Source: Acidipropionibacterium virtanenii (lineage in GTDB: Bacteria > Actinomycetota > Actinomycetes > Propionibacteriales > Propionibacteriaceae). Taken from it: a DNA stretch of 64,000 nucleotides. Positions within the stretch are counted from its first letter, which is position 1. Every line of letters begins with the position of its first letter. The DNA lies in NCBI RefSeq assembly GCF_003325455.1, contig NZ_CP025198.1, forward strand, positions 1,178,001-1,242,000. Reading direction: 5' to 3'. The position numbers and the translations under genes were made by a program. Positions 52,945 through 60,592 of the stretch are shown piece after piece. A model generated the notes under the pieces. That model searched no databases. It was not told the origin of the DNA and was given only the letters and a program-made list of their open reading frames with translations.

Positions 52945-53849
52945 AGTCCACCACCTGCGGTGAGGCTCATGAACACGTCCTCCAGCGACTGCTCCTCCCG
53001 CCGCACCCCGTGGACCCCGATCCGGGCACCGACGAGCGCCGCGACAGCACGCGCGATCGCCCCGTCATCGACGCCGCTGAGGCGGAGCACGGACTGGTTC
53101 TCCAGCGTCGTCCCGAACTCGCGGGTCAGCACATTGTGAGCTTGCGAGGGGTCGGTGCAGTCGATGAGCACGTCAGGGGTCGCAGCGGAGAAGAGCTGAT
53201 CGCGCGTTCCCTGGAAGATCATGCGGCCCTGGCTGAGGATGCCGAGCACGGTAGCGGTCTTATCAATCTCTTCGAGCAGGTGCGAAGAAACCATGACCGT
53301 GACACCACCCTCGGCGAGGCGTCGCAGGAGACCGCGGACCTCTTCGATCCCGGCCGGGTCGAGTCCGTTGGTCGGCTCATCGAGGATCAGCAGCTTCGGC
53401 TGCCTCGCGAGTGCCATCGCGATCCCCAGCCGCTGCTTCATGCCCAGGGAGAACTCGCGGACCTTCTTGTCCATCTGGTTCTGCATCCGCACCATCTGCA
53501 CCGCGACATCCACCTGCTCGTCGGTGAGTCCGAGAAGACGCTGCACGATGCGCATGTTCTCCCCGCCCGTGAGGTGCGCATAGCCGGGAGGGGATTCGAT
53601 CAGCGACCCGATCTGTCCAAGGAGCTGCCGGCGGGTGGCTCGGGTCATCTCTTGCCCGAGCACTTCCGCGTGGCCGGAGGTGGGGCGGATGAGCGAGAGG
53701 AGCATCTTCATCGTGGTGGACTTGCCCGACCCGTTCGGGCCGAGGAACCCGTAGACGCTTCCTTCGGGGATGCGCAGGTCGAGGTCCTGCACGACGGCAC
53801 GATCCCCGTACTTCTTGGTCAGCTTCTCGGTGGCGACGACGAACGACAT
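52941..53849 (-). CDS. ABC transporter ATPase with E-loop (LanF-like)
   Basis: 302 residues from ATG 53849 (a GTG at 53858 is possible). Walker A GPNGSGKST (37-45), signature FSLGMKQRLGIA, Walker B LLILDEPTNGLDP and the H-loop SSHLLEE are intact. The Q-loop position carries Glu: IGSLIESPPGYAHLTGGEN, with E85. An E-loop in place of the Q-loop is the reported hallmark of lantibiotic-immunity ATPases. First gene of the F-E-G operon. Confidence 0.88.
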   Translation of the reverse strand: MSFVVATEKLTKKYGDRAVVQDLDLRIPEGSVYGFLGPNGSGKSTTMKMLLSLIRPTSGHAEVLGQEMTRATRRQLLGQIGSLIESPPGYAHLTGGENMRIVQRLLGLTDEQVDVAVQMVRMQNQMDKKVREFSLGMKQRLGIAMALARQPKLLILDEPTNGLDPAGIEEVRGLLRRLAEGGVTVMVSSHLLEEIDKTATVLGILSQGRMIFQGTRDQLFSAATPDVLIDCTDPSQAHNVLTREFGTTLENQSVLRLSGVDDGAIARAVAALVGARIGVHGVRREEQSLEDVFMSLTAGGGL

Positions 53850-53995
53850 GCCATCCACTCTCGCGAAGACGGCTCCCGTAGTCGTCTGCCTGGACGCTGA
53901 TCTTCCGCTACACGAATCGCGTATGCGAACCGCACCGGGTAAGCGCGGCGCTTACGCGCACCTCAGAGCCTGTAGCGCTACCGCGGCATAAGCCG

Positions 53996-54667
53996 TCAGG
54001 TGTCGCGAACCGTGACGATCCCGGTCTGGTAGGCCATGACGACGGCTTGTACCCGGTCGCGCAGGCCGAGCTTGGACAGGATGCGGCCGACGTGGACCCG
54101 TGTCGTGCTCTCAGCGATGACGAGCCGGTCAGCGATCTCGCCGTTCGAGAGGCCTTCCGCCATCAATCCGAGCACCTCACGCTCCCGCGGCGTCAGCTCC
54201 GACAGCCCCGCGCGGTCCCACGCGTCCGCGGCCGCAGGCTCCGGGCGGCTGGTGGCGAAATGATCGAGCAGCCGCCGGGTCGTGCTTGGAGCGACCACGG
54301 CGTCACCGTCGTGTACATGAGTGATCGCCGCTGCGAGCTCTTCCAGCGGCACGTCTTTGAGGAGGAAGCCGGACGCGCCGGCTTGGATCGCATCATAGGC
54401 GTACTCGTCCAGGTCGAACGTCGTCAGCACGAGCACCCGGGGGCCTCCCGACTCGACGATGCGGCGCGTCGCCTCGACACCGTCCATCCGCGGCATCCGC
54501 ACATCCATCAGCACGACATCCGCATCCACCGTGCGCAGCAGCTCCAGCGCAGTATCACCGTCGTCCGCGTCGCCGACCACCTCGAACTTCGGGCGCGTGC
54601 CGAGCACCATGCGGAACCCCGCCCGGTACATCTCCTGGTCATCCACCAGCACCAGACGAATCGTCAC
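53996..54667 (-). CDS. NarL/FixJ-type response regulator
   Basis: 223 residues. Receiver with D55 (VVLMDVRMPR) and LuxR helix-turn-helix (LTPREREVLGLMAEGLSNGEIADRL). Overlaps the kinase stop by 4 nt. Being directly upstream of the LanFEG-like operon, it most likely activates it in response to the kinase. Not closely similar to the regulator at 48,307 outside conserved motifs, so the two systems are not a recent duplication. Confidence 0.92.
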   Translation of the reverse strand: MTIRLVLVDDQEMYRAGFRMVLGTRPKFEVVGDADDGDTALELLRTVDADVVLMDVRMPRMDGVEATRRIVESGGPRVLVLTTFDLDEYAYDAIQAGASGFLLKDVPLEELAAAITHVHDGDAVVAPSTTRRLLDHFATSRPEPAAADAWDRAGLSELTPREREVLGLMAEGLSNGEIADRLVIAESTTRVHVGRILSKLGLRDRVQAVVMAYQTGIVTVRDT

Positions 54668-55974
54668 ACTGTCCCTCCGATCGGCAACACGGCGCGCACC
54701 TCGAACCCGCCCGATGCGCGAAGACCGGTCTCCAGCGTCCCCCCGTACGCGGTCGCGCGCTCGCGCATACCCACCAGGCCATGTCCCGGATTCCCAGGCT
54801 CTGCGCCGCTCATGACAGGCTCGCGTCCGTCATCGACGATGCGCAGCTCAACTGACTCGTCGAGATAGCGCACCGTGACGGTCACCAGGCTCAGCAGCGG
54901 GCCGCCATGCTTACGCGCGTTCGTCAGCGACTCCTGCACGATCCGATACGCCGCCAGATCGATCCCCGAAGGCAGAGCGACCGGCGTCCCGGTGACCTGG
55001 AGATCGACACGCAGCCCCGACGCCCTCGCCTCGCCGATGAGGCGGTCCAGCCGTCCCAATCCGGGTTGCGGCGCGCGCATCGCCGGATCGTCGCTCCGGA
55101 GCACATCGAGCATCCGACGCATCTCCGCCATCGCCTCACGCCCAGTATCGCGGACTCTAGCCATCGCCGCCCCTGCCTGCTCGGCGTTGCTCTCCACGGT
55201 CCGTGTCGCGCCATCGGCCATCACGACCATCGTGCCGAGACTATGCGACACGACGTCATGGATCTCCCGCGCGATCCGGGCGCGTTCCTCTGCCGCCGCG
55301 ACCTGCGCACGCGCGTCCCGCTCACGCGCCAACTGCTCGTTCAGCTCACGAAGACCCTCCACATGACGCCTCCGAGCCCTGGTCGCCATCCCGATAGTTG
55401 CAGCGAAGAATGTCGCCAGCACGAGCACACCTACCTCGCCGACCCGCAGATACTCTCTCTGCAGGATCGGCTCCGCAGCCACGACGATCCACACGGAGGC
55501 CACCGCAGCTGCGAGCAACCCAAATCTCCAGCCGCGCTGTGCAGCCAGGAAGTACGCCATCAGATCCAGCGCGACCAGTGGGACGGGGGCGGGGCCGAGA
55601 TCGGTCACGATGTACCCGCACGAGAACACGAAAACGAGGACAGCAGCGGTCAACGGCCACCTGCGCCGCACGACATACAGCGTGCAGATCGCAGCAGACA
55701 CCACCTCCATCACGATGAACGCGGGCATCGAAAGTGATCCGAAGCCTGCGTACTGCCCGGCCAGGTACATCGAGTCGTACAGAAACAGCGCCACCGCGAC
55801 GACGATGTCGATGACCAGGGCGTGACGGTGCAGCCATCCACCAAACGGCGTGTCCGCAGCGGGGGCACGCGAAGATGAACCATCGCCCCAGGCCTGCTTC
55901 GCTCGCACGCCACCCGATTCTATCGTCTGCGTCTCCCTTCGCCCCAGGTGCCGGAAGCGAGCAAGCAACCACAT
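54664..55974 (-). CDS. HisKA_3 histidine kinase
   Basis: 436 residues from ATG 55974; the start is uncertain because the frame is open to 56046. Four or five N-terminal helices without a large external loop, a coiled-coil with REIHDVVSHSLGTMV (phosphoacceptor His), and a HATPase domain (VQESLTNARKHGG, GHGLVGMRERATAYGG). Small-loop kinases of this kind usually sense envelope stress or peptide antibiotics through or with their ABC transporter. Confidence 0.87.
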   Translation of the reverse strand: MWLLARFRHLGRRETQTIESGGVRAKQAWGDGSSSRAPAADTPFGGWLHRHALVIDIVVAVALFLYDSMYLAGQYAGFGSLSMPAFIVMEVVSAAICTLYVVRRRWPLTAAVLVFVFSCGYIVTDLGPAPVPLVALDLMAYFLAAQRGWRFGLLAAAVASVWIVVAAEPILQREYLRVGEVGVLVLATFFAATIGMATRARRRHVEGLRELNEQLARERDARAQVAAAEERARIAREIHDVVSHSLGTMVVMADGATRTVESNAEQAGAAMARVRDTGREAMAEMRRMLDVLRSDDPAMRAPQPGLGRLDRLIGEARASGLRVDLQVTGTPVALPSGIDLAAYRIVQESLTNARKHGGPLLSLVTVTVRYLDESVELRIVDDGREPVMSGAEPGNPGHGLVGMRERATAYGGTLETGLRASGGFEVRAVLPIGGTV

Positions 55975-56083
55975 GGTGACTGTCCGAGCCGTACTCGACT
56001 CGGCTTGTGAAGCGAGACAAGAGACACGCCGCAGCTCAGCCGCCACTCCATCATTCAGAGTGGTGTCAAACCCGACATGTGGT

Positions 56084-56203
56084 ATTTCCCGCGCCGTTCG
56101 GGCCGAGCAGGCCCGTCACATGGCCGCTGCGCACCTGGACCGTCAGACGGTCCACCGCCGTCTTCGGGCCGTACCGTTTTGTCACCGCATCGAAAGAGAT
56201 CAC
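56084..56203 (-). pseudogene. ABC ATPase stump ending inside Walker A
   Basis: From GTG 56203 the minus strand reads ISFDAVTKRYGPKTAVDRLT, then HVTGLLGPNGAG, at which point the Lys codon is destroyed (AAT) and the frame stops at 56066. Only the first about 39 residues are ABC ATPase. Everything beyond, including signature and Walker B, is missing. Its family type (ATPase for an ABC-2 permease) fits the headless permease 5.3 kb downstream. Confidence 0.8.
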
Positions 56204-56280
56204 CCGTTCATCATGGGAGGTCGGCACCGGCGGCAACACTGACGAAAGTCAGGGATCACATCGAGGTCGTGCTGAAAGGG

Positions 56281-56362
56281 TGCCGGAGAAGGGATTCGAA
56301 CCCTCACACCCGAAGGCACAGGAACCTAAATCCTGCGTGTCTGCCAGTTCCACCACTCCGGC
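56281..56362 (-). tRNA. tRNA-Leu (anticodon TAG)
   Basis: 82 nt. Acceptor GCCGGAG pairs with CTCCGGC, anticodon stem CAGGA/TCCTG with loop TTTAGGT, a long variable arm (TGCCTTCGGGTG region) and GGTTCGAAT in the T loop. Discriminator A at 56281; CCA is not encoded. Its 3' end faces the accessory region. Confidence 0.95.
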
Positions 56363-56394
56363 CCGGGCGCCTGGGCGACCCGTGACACGGGATC

Positions 56395-56874
56395 TCAGAT
56401 CCCGAGCTCTCGGCACAGCTTGCCGACGTGGCCCGTGGCACGCACGTTGTACTGGGCCAGACCCACGATCGGACGCCCGTCGTCCTGGACGTCCACCAGG
56501 AAGGTCGAGCGGATGACTCCCTCGATCTCCTTGCCGTAGACGTTCTTGAGGCCGTAGGCGCCGTATGCTTTCATGACCTTCTTGTCGGAGTCGGAGAGCA
56601 GGGTCAGGGTGAGCGACTCCTTCTCGGTGAACCGGCGCAGTTTCTCCACGGGGTCGGGCGAGATGCCCACCACCGTGTATCCGGCCTCGGTGAAGCGGCT
56701 GTGGTGGGCGGTGAAGTCCACCGCCTGGGTGGTGCATCCCGGGGTCATCGCGGCGGGGTAGAAGTAGACGATCACGTGCTGCCCGGCCAGCGCTGAAAGG
56801 GTGACCGTCCCGCCTCCGGCGCTGGGCAGCGTGAAGTCGGGTGCGATCGTTCCAGGGGCGAGGCGCATGCTCAT
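56395..56874 (-). CDS. bcp: Thiol peroxidase, Bcp/PrxQ type
   Basis: 159 residues. Reduces hydroperoxides with thioredoxin. Peroxidatic Cys in MTPGCTTQAVDF; the usual resolving Cys five residues later is absent (A follows), so it acts as a 1-Cys enzyme or resolves elsewhere. APDFTLPSAGG, VVGISPDPVEKLRRF and RSTFLVD fit. TATCGT lies at -13 to -8 of ATG 56874. Confidence 0.9.
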   Translation of the reverse strand: MSMRLAPGTIAPDFTLPSAGGGTVTLSALAGQHVIVYFYPAAMTPGCTTQAVDFTAHHSRFTEAGYTVVGISPDPVEKLRRFTEKESLTLTLLSDSDKKVMKAYGAYGLKNVYGKEIEGVIRSTFLVDVQDDGRPIVGLAQYNVRATGHVGKLCRELGI

Positions 56875-57011
56875 GACGACCACGATATAGGCTGTCGGCA
56901 CGGCTTGGCGCGCGGAGTCCGCGTTGTGATGACGGTCCGGGCGCCGTACAGCCGTGGCACGGGGTGAGACCGTACCCGAGGATTCGATGATCGCGTTTCA
57001 GGGAGACCAAG

Positions 57012-57602
57012 ATGGCTGAAGGCCGACAGCAGAAGAAGGCGAAGGACACCCGTTCCGCCGATCAGATCAGGCGTGATATCGCCGCAGCGCGGGCCAGGAT
57101 GTCGTCGACGATCGAGGGGCTCACCGAGGAGTTTCATCCGGTGGCCATCAAGAATCGTGCAGTGGGGCAGGCCAAGGACTTCGCCCAGAAGGAGTACACC
57201 AGCGTCCGGGACCGTCTCACCTCCGAGGTCAAGGACGAGAACGGCTGGCGCACCGACAGGCTCGCGGTGATCGGCGGCGGCCTGGTCGCCGCGGTCGGTG
57301 CCCTGGTCGTGCTGCGGGCCGTCGTCGGTCGGGCCAGCGGCGCCACCACCCGGCGCAAGCTGGAGAGGGTGCAGCTCGCCCACGCCAAGCGGGCCGCGAA
57401 GGCCGCCAAGGCCGGGCGCAGGTCCGACAAGAAGCTCGCCAAGGCCGACAAGAAGCACGCGGGCAAGGTCGCCAGGCTCGCCACCGACGACTCCACCGTC
57501 AGCGGCGTCGCCCAGGCGATGCTCAAGCAGGCCGCGGTGCTGCGCGCGGAGGCCGCCGACGAGCGCGGCCACAACGTCGCAGCATCCAAGAATTCGAAGT
57601 GA
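57012..57602 (+). CDS. DUF3618 family membrane protein
   Basis: 196 residues. RSADQIRRDIAAARARMSSTIEGL is the DUF3618 signature, one transmembrane helix (LAVIGGGLVAAVGALVVLRAVV) follows, and the C-terminus is Lys/Ala-rich and helical. GGGAGA lies 7 nt before the ATG. Overlaps the GroES-like gene (GTGA). Function unknown; envelope-associated. Confidence 0.87.
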   Translation: MAEGRQQKKAKDTRSADQIRRDIAAARARMSSTIEGLTEEFHPVAIKNRAVGQAKDFAQKEYTSVRDRLTSEVKDENGWRTDRLAVIGGGLVAAVGALVVLRAVVGRASGATTRRKLERVQLAHAKRAAKAAKAGRRSDKKLAKADKKHAGKVARLATDDSTVSGVAQAMLKQAAVLRAEAADERGHNVAASKNSK

Positions 57603-57949
57603 GCGATGTCCCGACGCAATCCCCGGTCTCCGGGGACCTGCCGATCCGGATGCTCGGCGACCGGCTCCTGGTGGCCCCCGAGAAGCAGGGCTCGGAGCGT
57701 CACAGCGGCTCGGGCATCGTCATTCCCGCCACCGTCAGGCTCGGCCATCGGCTGACCTGGGGGACCGTCGTGGCGCTCGGCTCGGCGGTCCACCAGGTGG
57801 GGCTGGGAGACCGGGTGCTCTTCGACCCCGAGTCGCGCGCGGAGGTAGAGCTGGACGGCACCTCCTACGTCCTGCTGCACGAGGAGGATCTGCACGCGGT
57901 CTCCACCGGTCGGCGGGCCGATCCCGGTGCCGGGGGCCTGTACCTGTGA
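57599..57949 (+). CDS. GroES-like (Cpn10 fold) protein
   Basis: 116 residues from GTG 57599. IRMLGDRLLVAPEK, SGIVIPATV, GTVVALGSAV and GDRVLFDPESRAEVELDGTSY follow the Cpn10 fold, but a 15-residue N-terminal and 20-residue C-terminal addition and the absence of groEL nearby suggest a divergent paralogue, not the housekeeping co-chaperonin. Confidence 0.8.
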   Translation: MSDVPTQSPVSGDLPIRMLGDRLLVAPEKQGSERHSGSGIVIPATVRLGHRLTWGTVVALGSAVHQVGLGDRVLFDPESRAEVELDGTSYVLLHEEDLHAVSTGRRADPGAGGLYL

Positions 57950-57950
57950 G

Positions 57951-58688
57951 TCAGCGCGCGTAGCGGGTCACGAAGGCCCGCAGCAGGGTGTGGGCGTGAT
58001 CGACCCGGGCGGTGCTGACGGTGTCGATGAGTTCGTCCATTCCGGCCGGGTCGAAGTAGCCGTTCTCCCGGTAGATGTGGATGCGCTGGACGATCCCGGC
58101 GACATCGAGCTCGGGATGGAACTGGGTGGCGTACATATTGCTCCCGATCCGGAACATCTGAACCGGTGCCGCCGTCCCGGTGGCCAGCAGTACGGCGTCC
58201 TCGGAGAGGGTGTGCACGGCCTCCTTGTGGCCCACGAAGGCGTCGAAGCTGTCCGGGAGACCCGCAGCGCGGATGAGCGGGTCCCGCAGGCCCTCGTCGG
58301 TCAACGTCACCGTGATGGCGCTGACCGGCTCCGGATAGGTGCGGTCGACCACCGCTCCCTGGTGGACGCCCAGCGTCCCGACTCCGTAGCAGGCCCCGAA
58401 GAAGGGGAAGTCGGCCGGGACGACGCGGTCGAGCAGCTGATCGAGCTCCCGCTCGGCGCGCAGCTGATCGGCCGGCTTCCTGTCGTCGGGATCCGAGGTG
58501 CTGTAAGGACTGCCTCCCACGATGATCCCCGACAACCCGTCAAGATCGACCGATGGCAGGGGAGCCCGGTCCAACTGGGAGTAGACGACCTGGTCGGGGG
58601 CCAGTCCGGTGAAGCGGAGCATGGCGTCGTACTCGCCTTGCGCGGCCTCGTCCTCGGGGCGGGTGGAGATCAGCAGGAAGGGTTTCAC
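57951..58688 (-). CDS. Class I glutamine amidotransferase (GuaA-like)
   Basis: 245 residues from GTG 58688. The nucleophile elbow is FFGACYGVGTL with Cys, and the catalytic His/Glu pair is in ATQFHPELDV. This is the free-standing GATase group that resembles the GMP synthase amidotransferase domain; substrate unknown. CACAAT lies at -13 to -8. The start codon overlaps the end of the PIN-like remnant. Confidence 0.85.
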   Translation of the reverse strand: MKPFLLISTRPEDEAAQGEYDAMLRFTGLAPDQVVYSQLDRAPLPSVDLDGLSGIIVGGSPYSTSDPDDRKPADQLRAERELDQLLDRVVPADFPFFGACYGVGTLGVHQGAVVDRTYPEPVSAITVTLTDEGLRDPLIRAAGLPDSFDAFVGHKEAVHTLSEDAVLLATGTAAPVQMFRIGSNMYATQFHPELDVAGIVQRIHIYRENGYFDPAGMDELIDTVSTARVDHAHTLLRAFVTRYAR

Positions 58689-58804
58689 GGGCACCATTGT
58701 GTCCCAGACGTCGCGGGATGCGCGCAACCGACGTCCCGGATCATCTCAGGTACCTCGAGCAGGTTGAGAAGCATTGACGTGTCGACAAACCTGACCGATG
58801 TCAT
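58685..58804 (-). pseudogene. PIN-like partner of the AAA ATPase, truncated
   Basis: ATG 58804 overlaps the ATPase stop as ATGA. The reading begins MTSVRFVDTSMLLNLLEVPE, a typical PIN-domain first strand with the metal-binding Asp in VDTS, and continues MIRD before losing resemblance. It stops after 39 residues at 58685. Too short to be a functional nuclease (PIN domains need about 120 residues). The loss probably came from a deletion joining it to the amidotransferase promoter. Confidence 0.6.
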
Positions 58805-60165
58805 CGAGCGCCGATTCTGTCCAGAAAGTCCAAGGGGTCGGTGTTCCTCGGTTCCGCAGGGCGGATCAACTCGGATCGCGTGACGAGTTCTCCGATCTGT
58901 CCGTGGGCCATGGCTGCTGCGTACCCCTCGAGATCGGTGAGCCGACTGAGGCAGCTGTGTCCGTCGTCGCCGCGATAACAGACGATGATGCTGCTGTTGA
59001 GCACCCCGGTGAGCACATCGAGGATGGCCGGGCTGTGAGTCGTCAGAGCGATCTGCAGACCGGACTCCTCGGTGGACCTGCGGAGCATGTCGAGCACCAG
59101 CCGGGCCTGCGAGGGGTGAAGACCGTTCTCGATCTCCTCGATCACCATCAGAATCCGACCATCGACCTGTTCCTGCTGTGGACTGGCCACGGCAAGGATG
59201 TCATCCTCGGTGTCGACATCCAGATCCTGCGCACCTGACTGAAGAGCCGTCGCTACAGCGGCGAAGCGCAGCAGTCCATCACTCATCTCCCGAGCAGGAG
59301 TGACCTCGTCCCCTTCGACGAGGGAGAACATGACGTCGTCCAGCGTGGACGTCTCCATCCGGGTGTCGGTGACGGCGTTGGCGGCGATCTTCTTGATGGA
59401 GTCAATGACGTTCTGGGCGCGCTGTGGATCGGTTTGTTGGAGATGCCCGATCGCTGCCGAGAAATTAGAGCCATCGCGCTTGAGGGCGACATCCTTTCGC
59501 GATGAGTAACCGCGCATGACGCTGGGCACGGGGTCGAGCTCGAAAACGGTGCGAAGAGGACTGACCACAGCATCAACAGCCCGGAGGACCGCTCGTTCGA
59601 CCAGGTTCTTTCCGGGCAGTCGGACAGCGACCTGTGTGAGGACGAGGCGGCTGTCTCGGAAGAATTCAGCAGGGTTTTGGCCACGTTTGCCGTTGTCGAT
59701 CCGGGCGGCGATACCGGGTGAACCATCTTCTCCATCGTTGGCCGCCCATACAAGGTCCCGATCCGTCGTCGTCCCGGACTTGGCGTTGCGTCCCGGACCG
59801 TGCAGGCGTTCCTGGATGACGCGCAGCTCGGGGCGTGCAAGTATCGTCACCTCATATCGGTAACGGCTGGAGGCGGCGTCATCCAGCTCGACCTCACAGC
59901 CCAAGGTGAAGCGATCACTGCCGTGGGGGGCACATCCTGCTGATCCACCACGCACAGGGCCGATCCCTCGACGTCTCCCGTCAAGAGCCTCGCCGAGTTC
60001 GTCGCCGGTGGCCAGCCGGGCGAGCACGTCCAGTCCGTCGAGGGCGTTCGACTTCCCGCTGGAATTGAGACCGGTCAGGACGGTGAGGTCATCCAGAGGG
60101 AGTATCTCGTCCTGGAACGACTTGAACTCGGTGAGGAACAACTTGGTGATCCGCGCAACTGACAT
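58801..60165 (-). CDS. AAA-family ATPase (RecF/OLD-like, AAA_15/21 type)
   Basis: 454 residues. Walker A GLNSSGKSN (32-40), a long middle insertion, Walker B MVIEEIENGLHP, D-loop and the TTHSPAIL switch: an SMC/RecF-like head of the type found in OLD nucleases and many defence modules, but with no TOPRIM domain of its own. GGAGGGAAG precedes the ATG. Its translationally coupled partner is truncated. It sits between core genes and two tRNA genes, as accessory modules often do. Activity alone is unknown. Confidence 0.85.
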   Translation of the reverse strand: MSVARITKLFLTEFKSFQDEILPLDDLTVLTGLNSSGKSNALDGLDVLARLATGDELGEALDGRRRGIGPVRGGSAGCAPHGSDRFTLGCEVELDDAASSRYRYEVTILARPELRVIQERLHGPGRNAKSGTTTDRDLVWAANDGEDGSPGIAARIDNGKRGQNPAEFFRDSRLVLTQVAVRLPGKNLVERAVLRAVDAVVSPLRTVFELDPVPSVMRGYSSRKDVALKRDGSNFSAAIGHLQQTDPQRAQNVIDSIKKIAANAVTDTRMETSTLDDVMFSLVEGDEVTPAREMSDGLLRFAAVATALQSGAQDLDVDTEDDILAVASPQQEQVDGRILMVIEEIENGLHPSQARLVLDMLRRSTEESGLQIALTTHSPAILDVLTGVLNSSIIVCYRGDDGHSCLSRLTDLEGYAAAMAHGQIGELVTRSELIRPAEPRNTDPLDFLDRIGAR

Positions 60166-60220
60166 GGCTTCCCTCCACCCGGTCGGACACTGAGCTCAGA
60201 GCGGTGATCTCATTATGACG

Positions 60221-60247
60221 AAGGCCCCTTCATGATGAAGGGGCCTT
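60221..60247 (-). terminator. Terminator of tRNA-Lys copy 1
   Basis: AAGGCCCCTTCAT and ATGAAGGGGCCTT form a 13-bp perfect stem, 8 nt after the tRNA 3' end on the minus strand. Confidence 0.75.
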
Positions 60248-60255
60248 CTGATCTG

Positions 60256-60328
60256 TGCGCCGCCAGGGACTCGAACCCTGAACCCTCTGATTAAGAGTCA
60301 GATGCTCTGCCAGTTGAGCTAGCAGCGC
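60256..60328 (-). tRNA. tRNA-Lys (anticodon CTT), copy 1
   Basis: 73 nt; acceptor GCGCTGC pairs with GCGGCGC (one G-U), anticodon loop CTCTTAA, T loop GGTTCGAGT. CCA not encoded. Identical to copy 2 over its length. Confidence 0.96.
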
Positions 60329-60340
60329 CAGCAACAGACG

Positions 60341-60369
60341 ATGCTAGCTCTGACGCCACCTGGATGCAA
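60341..60369 (-). promoter_or_regulatory. Promoter of tRNA-Lys copy 1
   Basis: On the minus strand TTGCAT (60369-60364), exactly 17 nt, TAGCAT (60346-60341), ending 12 nt before the tRNA. It shows that copy 1 is transcribed on its own. Confidence 0.65.
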
Positions 60370-60419
60370 AACTCAGATGCACAACGGGCAGCGCCCACAG
60401 CTTCCCGACAGGGATGGCG

Positions 60420-60446
60420 AAGGCCCCTTCGTGATGAAGGGGCCTT
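60420..60446 (-). terminator. Terminator of tRNA-Lys copy 2
   Basis: AAGGCCCCTTCGT and ATGAAGGGGCCTT form the same hairpin as after copy 1, with one base change (C-to-T wobble in the stem). Confidence 0.75.
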
Positions 60447-60454
60447 CTGATCTG

Positions 60455-60527
60455 TGCGCCGCCAGGGACTCGAACCCTGAACCCTCTGATTAAGAGTCAG
60501 ATGCTCTGCCAGTTGAGCTAGCAGCGC
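60455..60527 (-). tRNA. tRNA-Lys (anticodon CTT), copy 2
   Basis: 73 nt, identical to copy 1, 199 nt away. The duplicated block covers tRNA and terminator but not the upstream DNA. TAGTGT at 60540-60545 is a likely -10. Confidence 0.96.
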
Positions 60528-60592
60528 CGACGGGTGGAAACACTAGCGCCTCGGGCCCGCCGCGCAAAATCGGGATGACGCCGGCCTGCCGG

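Noticed and set aside
48307-55974. The two kinase-regulator pairs as a recent duplication
   Set aside because: They share only family motifs; lengths, topology and linkers differ throughout.
50809-56086. Direct repeats or clean inverted ends marking a complete transposon
   Set aside because: I compared the two junction sequences by eye and found no convincing repeat; the boundaries look like deletion scars.
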